Source: Colwellia sp. TT2012
GTDB lineage: Bacteria > Pseudomonadota > Gammaproteobacteria > Enterobacterales > Alteromonadaceae
Direction of reading: 5' to 3'
Length of the DNA: 64,000 nucleotides
Assembly: GCF_001440345.1 (NCBI RefSeq)
Contig: NZ_LJYX01000016.1
Coordinates: 1-64,000, forward strand
A program made the position numbers and the translations under genes. The number at the start of each line of letters is the position of its first letter. The stretch's first letter is position 1. This document shows positions 58,788 to 64,000 of this stretch, one piece after another. Below the pieces are notes generated by a model. That model did no database searches. It saw only the letters and a program-made list of their open reading frames with translations, and had not been told where the DNA came from.

Positions 58788-61700
58788 ATGAATTTATCCC
58801 AATTTGAAATAAAAAACATCATCTATTCTTACGGAGAGACTGTTGTGGCTCGTGCTATCCCTAACGATGACGAGTTTGGCGCTTCTTCCGTTATTATTAA
58901 ATATCAAAATACTGATTATCCTTCTGCAGAGTTAGACTCTCGCTGGAAAAATGAATTTAAGATCTTACGTTCTATCAATTCTAAATGGGTCATTAATGCA
59001 CATGCTTTAATGAGACAGAAGAATTGCCATATTTTAATATTAGAAGATTTTTCGTCAACAACCTTAAGTAACCTCATTGCGACAAACGCCTTAACTTTTA
59101 CTCAACGTTTACATATCGCATGCCAGTTAACCTCAGCCTTAGCAGATGTTCACCATTTTCAATTAATCCATAGAAATCTTAACCCTAGTAACATTTTAAT
59201 AGACCCCACAACACTGCAATTAAAACTGTGTGATTTTTCCTTAGCCACTCGCCTTAGTCATAAACAAATAAAATTACTGAATCAAGAGCTGTGGGGGAAA
59301 TTTGAATATATCTCACCAGAACAAACAGGACGTACCAATATAAAGGTAGATTATCGTAGCGACTTTTATTCGTTAGGTGTCACCTTGTATGAATTGTTCA
59401 GCGGACGTTTACCTTTTACTTCGCAAAACGCGATGACTTTACTACATTCCCATATTGCTCGAACACCCGCACCGTTAACAGAAATAAAACCAGGTATCCC
59501 ATCGGTAATTGCCGCGATAATCACTAAACTCATGGATAAATCTCCAGAGAATCGCTACCAAAGTGCTTATGGTTTACAAGCTGATTTAGACAAATGTCTA
59601 GAGAAATGGCAGAAAAACAACGCAATTGACAATTTCACTTTAGCGGCAGCAGATGTTTCTCTTCATTTTAATCTATCTAATAAACTCTATGGCCGTGAAA
59701 ATGAGCTGGCAACTATTTTAACTGCCTATCAACGCGCCTGCACAGGACATACCGAAATAGCGATGGTGAGCGGTTATTCCGGTGTCGGTAAATCAGCGTT
59801 AGTACATGAATTTCAAAAAAATATTATTGCCACCGATGGTTTATTTATCATGGGTAAATGTGATCAATACAACCGTGGACAACCTTTTTTAGTAATAATT
59901 GAAGCACTACAACAATTACTACAACACTTGTTAAGTGAAAATAGTGAAAAACTCGGCCAATGGCGGACCAAATTGCAAGTCGCCCTTGGTAATAATGCCG
60001 CCATTATTACTGAATTATTACCCGATTTAGCTTTAATTATCGGCCCTGCCCCGACACTAACCGTATTACCACCAGCAGAAGCTGAAATACGCTTAAACAT
60101 GGTCTTTATTGATTTTGTTAATGTGCTGTATTCTAAAGAACAACCACTGGTTATATTTCTTGATGACTTGCAGTGGGTGGATATGCCGACATTAACCTTA
60201 TTGCAACAACAAGTGAATGAAAGTAATAAAAAGGGCTTATATATCATTGGTGCCTACCGTGATAATGAAGTGGATGAGGCACATCCACTTACTATTGCCT
60301 TACAAAAAATAGAGCAAGCAAACGCATTAACAAAAATACATCTCTCTCCGTTAAAACTAAAACACGTGCAGAGATTGCTGTGTAATACACTGCAGTGCGA
60401 TTTCGACCATGTATCGGCATTGGCTGAGATATGTTTCAAAAAAACACAGGGTAACCCCTTTTTCTTCAACCAATTATTATTGTCAATGTATCAAGAAAAC
60501 ACCATTAGTTATAACCATAAAAAAGGCAATTGGCAGTGGGATATTGAAGAAATAAAAAAACACTCAATGACTGATAATGTTGTTGATTTAATGATTGATA
60601 AATTTAAACAACTTAATAGTAAAACACAGTTACTTGCGTCTATCGCCTCACATCTTGGCCATAACTTTAGCCTCCGACAATTATCTTCAGCATGTAAATA
60701 CGACACGTTTACCACAGCAAAAATATTATGGCCATTACTCGATGCGGGTTTTATATTGCCACAAGATGAGCATTATCAATATACAGAAGATGAAGCTAGC
60801 CTAAATCAATCTCACTATTGCTTTTTACACGATAAAGTACAACAAGCCGCTTATCAACTTACACCAGAAGAAGGTCGCGAACAATTATTATTGCATATAG
60901 GTAAACATTGGCTTGCAAACATTACTGAAGAAGAGTTAGAAGCTAATCTATTCACTTTACTGCGTGTACTTAATGGTGCCATCAATATCATCGATAATAA
61001 TGATGACTTAAAAAAAATAGTCACCTTAAATTTAAGGGCTGGATTAAAAAGTAAAGATGCCGCGACTTACGATACAGCGGCCAGTTATTTACGTATTGCT
61101 AAGGCGTATTTACCCATTGATGCATGGCAAGATAATCCTCAGCAAACATTAGCCGTAGAGAAAAGCTTAATCGAAACTGAATTTTTAACTGGAAACATAG
61201 ATACCGCAAGAACTTTATACCTTAACAGTGTTATCAGTGCCCCGACAAATAAAGAAAAAATAGCCTTTATTTTGGTACAAGCAGACCAATTTCAATCGAG
61301 AGGAAGTTTTATTGATGCCATTGAAGTCTTAATGGGCGGCTTAGCCATATTGAATGTTGACTTTCCATTAAACGAAACTGATGCCGAAAAACAGTTAGAC
61401 GCTACGTTTAGCACGACACAAAAATTGCGTAACCAATATACTGATGGACAATTATTAACCGCAGAAAAAATGACTGATGAGCATTGTTTACTGCGCATGG
61501 AAATACATAATGCTTTATCCACCGCTTTTTACTTATCTGGCTTCGCCCGTTCATACGCCACTAACGCCTGTAATATGGTGCAATTAACCTTAGAGTACGG
61601 CCAATGTGAACTTAGCTCGATTGGTTATGCCGCTTATGCCACAGCAATGTCAATGATGGGTGAAAAGTACCCAGTTTGCTACCAAATGAGTAAACTGTCA

Positions 61701-63866
61701 AAAAGTGTTTCAGACTTATGGGCAAGTAAATATCACCGTGCAACCATTTATCAATATTTTGCTTCAAGTTATCAACATTGGTGTGAGCCGATTGAAAATA
61801 CTTATGCTTTTCAAGAACAAGTTATTACGTGGGGCGAAGAAGGCACCAACCTTGTTTTTGCTGGTTACTGTGTTTTATTTAAGGCCTGCAATAAATTTAT
61901 TAAAGGCGTACAGCTAGAAGTATTACAAAAAGATATTGAATATGGTTTAGCTTTTTTACATAAAAAACAACAACCTGCAACAGTGAATTTTTTACTATTA
62001 GGAGCTTATCAATCGTTATTAGCTTTGCAAGGAAAAACACTTGCACCCAATTCATTAAACAGTGAATCGTTCAATATAAATCAATATTTCAATGATAATT
62101 TCCATGCCCCTTCAATGGACATAGCCTTTTATACTTGTGCAACTCTTCGTTATGCTTACCTTATGAATGACAAAGTATTACAAGCGCAATGTCTTAAAAA
62201 TATTGATATTGTCTGCACGTTTTTGCCAGACACGCCAATAATGACAGAAAGCTTGTTTTACCAGGCTTTAATTTTACTGGATGACACTAGTGCTAAAGAT
62301 AACGCTAAAGGTGTTATTAAAAGTAAACAAAACGAAGAGAACCTAGTCAAAGCACAAAAAATTTGTGACCACTTTCAAACATGGTCAATAGATAGTAGCA
62401 AAAACTATCAGCACAAATACCTGCTAATCGCAGCGGAAATAGCAAGAGTAAAAGGCCAAGATAGTTTAGCAACAGAGCTTTACACTAAAGCACTGGATGC
62501 CGTTGAAATCGCCAATTTCATTCATTGTGAAGCCCTTATTAACGAACGTTACGCAAAATATTGGGCTGATTTAGGACAAAAACGTATCGCCGCACATTGT
62601 ATAAAAGATGCATACTATCTTTATGCTCGTTGGGGAGCTACGGCAAAATGTAACCAGTTAGAAGTTCAATGGCCACAACAACGTTTCAATTTAATCAATG
62701 GTACTTTTGGCTCTGGTGGTAGTTTACCATATTCAATACAAAGCACATTCGCTGAGCAGACTCGATCAATTGATTTAAACTCACTGCTAGAAGCTAATCA
62801 ACTTTTATCTAAAGAAATTTATGTCCATTCTTTATTAGAAAAGATGATGTATGTACTGATGGAAAATGCCGGCGCACAGACAGGTGCGATTATTATTAAC
62901 GAAGAAGAGCAGTTGCAGCTTGAAATAATTGGCTCTATCAAAGATTCTTCAGCCTGTATTGACAGCCAATTATATAATATTAACCTTGATGATGTTGATG
63001 CCGCAGAACAACCATTATTACCCGATACTATAATTCGTTATACGCAAAAAACGATGAAAACGCTGATCATAGATAACCCTGGCGCAGATCCTCGCTTTAT
63101 TAATAATCGTTACTTACGAATGAATAAGCCAAAATCGGTACTGTGCTTACCTATTACTGGCCAAGGTAGGTTAATCGCTATCGTTTATTTGGAAAACAAT
63201 CTCATAGAACACGCTTTTACTAAAAAACATAAAGATACCGTTGAGCTTATTTCAGCACAAGCCGCTGTTTCCTTAATTAATGCCAGACATTATGAAACGT
63301 TGGAAAATAAAGTCGCTCAACGTACTAAAGAATTACAAATGTTGGCGATTAAAGATGGTCTTACCGGTATTTTTAATCGCCGTGAATTTGATACCACCCT
63401 AGACAAAGAATGGGGTCGTGCTTCTCGAGAGTTTGGTTCATTATCATTGATGATGATTGATATAGATAACTTTAAAGCCTATAACGATAATTTCGGTCAT
63501 CTTGAGGGTGATACCTGTATAAAGTTAATTGCTCAAGCGTTAAGTTCAGTAGTCGCGCGTAAAAATGATTTTGTCGCTCGTTATGGTGGTGAAGAGTTTG
63601 TTATTTTAATGACAACATCAGATCAAAACGAGGTTGAAAATCTTGCTCAACGTTGTATGAAAAAAATTAGGGCTTTAGCCATTCCTCACCAGTTTTCAGA
63701 CACTGCCGAACATGTCACCATTAGTATTGGTATCGCGACGATAAATGTATTACCGGATGTACATGCCACTACGTTAATAAAACTAGCAGATTTAGCCTTG
63801 TACCAATCAAAAGAAAATGGTCGTGATCAATATAGCTTTTCTTCAGTACCATCAATGCTGGTTTAA
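58788..63866 (+). CDS. Multidomain (pseudo)kinase - AAA ATPase - TPR - GAF - diguanylate cyclase
   Basis: 1692 residues. Residues 8-275 are a Ser/Thr kinase-like domain with Lys in VIIKY and SPEQ, but the catalytic loop reads HRN (N130 in place of Asp) and DFG is DFS, so it is probably inactive. Residues 290-560 are an AAA/STAND-like ATPase (GYSGVGKSAL; LVIFLDDLQWVD). A long helical TPR-like region leads to a GAF domain (about 1340-1500). GGDEF follows (1523-1690) with active RYGGEEF and an I-site RKND five residues before it. Predicted to make c-di-GMP under control of the upstream modules. No signal or membrane segment. Last gene of the window. Confidence 0.85.
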   Translation: MNLSQFEIKNIIYSYGETVVARAIPNDDEFGASSVIIKYQNTDYPSAELDSRWKNEFKILRSINSKWVINAHALMRQKNCHILILEDFSSTTLSNLIATNALTFTQRLHIACQLTSALADVHHFQLIHRNLNPSNILIDPTTLQLKLCDFSLATRLSHKQIKLLNQELWGKFEYISPEQTGRTNIKVDYRSDFYSLGVTLYELFSGRLPFTSQNAMTLLHSHIARTPAPLTEIKPGIPSVIAAIITKLMDKSPENRYQSAYGLQADLDKCLEKWQKNNAIDNFTLAAADVSLHFNLSNKLYGRENELATILTAYQRACTGHTEIAMVSGYSGVGKSALVHEFQKNIIATDGLFIMGKCDQYNRGQPFLVIIEALQQLLQHLLSENSEKLGQWRTKLQVALGNNAAIITELLPDLALIIGPAPTLTVLPPAEAEIRLNMVFIDFVNVLYSKEQPLVIFLDDLQWVDMPTLTLLQQQVNESNKKGLYIIGAYRDNEVDEAHPLTIALQKIEQANALTKIHLSPLKLKHVQRLLCNTLQCDFDHVSALAEICFKKTQGNPFFFNQLLLSMYQENTISYNHKKGNWQWDIEEIKKHSMTDNVVDLMIDKFKQLNSKTQLLASIASHLGHNFSLRQLSSACKYDTFTTAKILWPLLDAGFILPQDEHYQYTEDEASLNQSHYCFLHDKVQQAAYQLTPEEGREQLLLHIGKHWLANITEEELEANLFTLLRVLNGAINIIDNNDDLKKIVTLNLRAGLKSKDAATYDTAASYLRIAKAYLPIDAWQDNPQQTLAVEKSLIETEFLTGNIDTARTLYLNSVISAPTNKEKIAFILVQADQFQSRGSFIDAIEVLMGGLAILNVDFPLNETDAEKQLDATFSTTQKLRNQYTDGQLLTAEKMTDEHCLLRMEIHNALSTAFYLSGFARSYATNACNMVQLTLEYGQCELSSIGYAAYATAMSMMGEKYPVCYQMSKLSKSVSDLWASKYHRATIYQYFASSYQHWCEPIENTYAFQEQVITWGEEGTNLVFAGYCVLFKACNKFIKGVQLEVLQKDIEYGLAFLHKKQQPATVNFLLLGAYQSLLALQGKTLAPNSLNSESFNINQYFNDNFHAPSMDIAFYTCATLRYAYLMNDKVLQAQCLKNIDIVCTFLPDTPIMTESLFYQALILLDDTSAKDNAKGVIKSKQNEENLVKAQKICDHFQTWSIDSSKNYQHKYLLIAAEIARVKGQDSLATELYTKALDAVEIANFIHCEALINERYAKYWADLGQKRIAAHCIKDAYYLYARWGATAKCNQLEVQWPQQRFNLINGTFGSGGSLPYSIQSTFAEQTRSIDLNSLLEANQLLSKEIYVHSLLEKMMYVLMENAGAQTGAIIINEEEQLQLEIIGSIKDSSACIDSQLYNINLDDVDAAEQPLLPDTIIRYTQKTMKTLIIDNPGADPRFINNRYLRMNKPKSVLCLPITGQGRLIAIVYLENNLIEHAFTKKHKDTVELISAQAAVSLINARHYETLENKVAQRTKELQMLAIKDGLTGIFNRREFDTTLDKEWGRASREFGSLSLMMIDIDNFKAYNDNFGHLEGDTCIKLIAQALSSVVARKNDFVARYGGEEFVILMTTSDQNEVENLAQRCMKKIRALAIPHQFSDTAEHVTISIGIATINVLPDVHATTLIKLADLALYQSKENGRDQYSFSSVPSMLV

Positions 63867-63938
63867 GCTGATTTTAGTTGCTAGTACTAAATAACCTGAA
63901 CTCTGGATAAGCAGCAGTAATCTAAGTTATTAAGCTTC

Positions 63939-63968
63939 TTTCTGCCAGTACCAAGGTGCTGGCAGAAA
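63939..63968 (+). terminator. Hairpin behind the GGDEF gene
   Basis: TTTCTGCCAGTACC and GGTGCTGGCAGAAA form a 14-bp stem with a very short loop, 70 bp after the stop codon. It is followed by A-rich rather than T-rich sequence on this strand. Possible terminator, with moderate support. Confidence 0.5.
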
Positions 63969-64000
63969 AATACAAATATATTAGTCGCATCCCAATAACC

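Noticed and set aside
59864-60247. Minus-strand 127-codon frame inside the giant signalling gene
   Set aside because: Overlaps the conserved AAA domain on the other strand and has no support of its own.
1-64000. Search for tRNA, rRNA, the integron integrase and attI
   Set aside because: None was recognised in the sequence; attC orientation places the integrase to the left of the window.

Overview
The window looks like a chromosome segment of an A+T-rich marine gammaproteobacterium of the Alteromonadales, most like Colwellia or a close relative. The basis is gene content and order (mfd next to csiV, oleABCD hydrocarbon genes, a rhombosortase, cysDNC with an SLC13 permease) and protein likeness recognised by eye. 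No database search was run. It falls into two unlike halves.

Positions 1 to about 20,870 are the distal part of a large chromosomal integron (superintegron). About twenty small genes or gene groups, nearly all on the + strand, are each followed by an attC site of about 90-105 bp. These sites have a TAACAAG-type left end, a stem of the cagttgg...ccaact kind, and a gcGTTRRRY right end. In every attC the core is on the right, so attI and the integrase gene should lie left of the window. Cargo includes a four-gene ABC-ATPase system that resembles the ABC three-component (ABC-3C) conflict systems, two toxin-antitoxin pairs inserted against the array direction, a DUF3224 protein, a GNAT acetyltransferase, an OsmC protein, a lipoprotein hydrolase, a metallopeptidase, and many small membrane proteins of unknown role. 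Six copies of a geneless unit of about 150 bp sit exactly between attC cores. The attC sites have also been hit by other elements: an IS110-family element (one full copy, one remnant, one end), an internally deleted IS3-family element, and an ORF-less group II intron inserted exactly in an attC on the bottom strand. IS30 and IS3 fragments mark the distal edge.

From about 21.2 kb the sequence is ordinary, mostly single-copy chromosome. On the minus strand are a hotdog thioesterase and oleDCBA (long-chain olefin synthesis), then a 1.4-kaa thrombospondin type 3 repeat protein with a C-terminal sorting tail, an outer-membrane-like protein, ggt and a DTW-domain tRNA-modifying enzyme. A divergent rhombosortase gene, whose product could process such sorting tails, follows. 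Next come galE, a DHH phosphoesterase, and the sulfate activation block cysC - SLC13 permease - cysN - cysD.

A ComEA-like protein is followed by a Fur-box-preceded sitABCD manganese/iron ABC transporter. Then come an unusual single-Cys redoxin lipoprotein, fumC, a small gene behind a second Fur box, mfd, csiV, a DUF1244 gene, rsuA and roxA. An 800-bp stretch with decayed coding remnants precedes the last gene, a 1692-residue (pseudo)kinase-AAA-TPR-GAF-GGDEF signalling protein.
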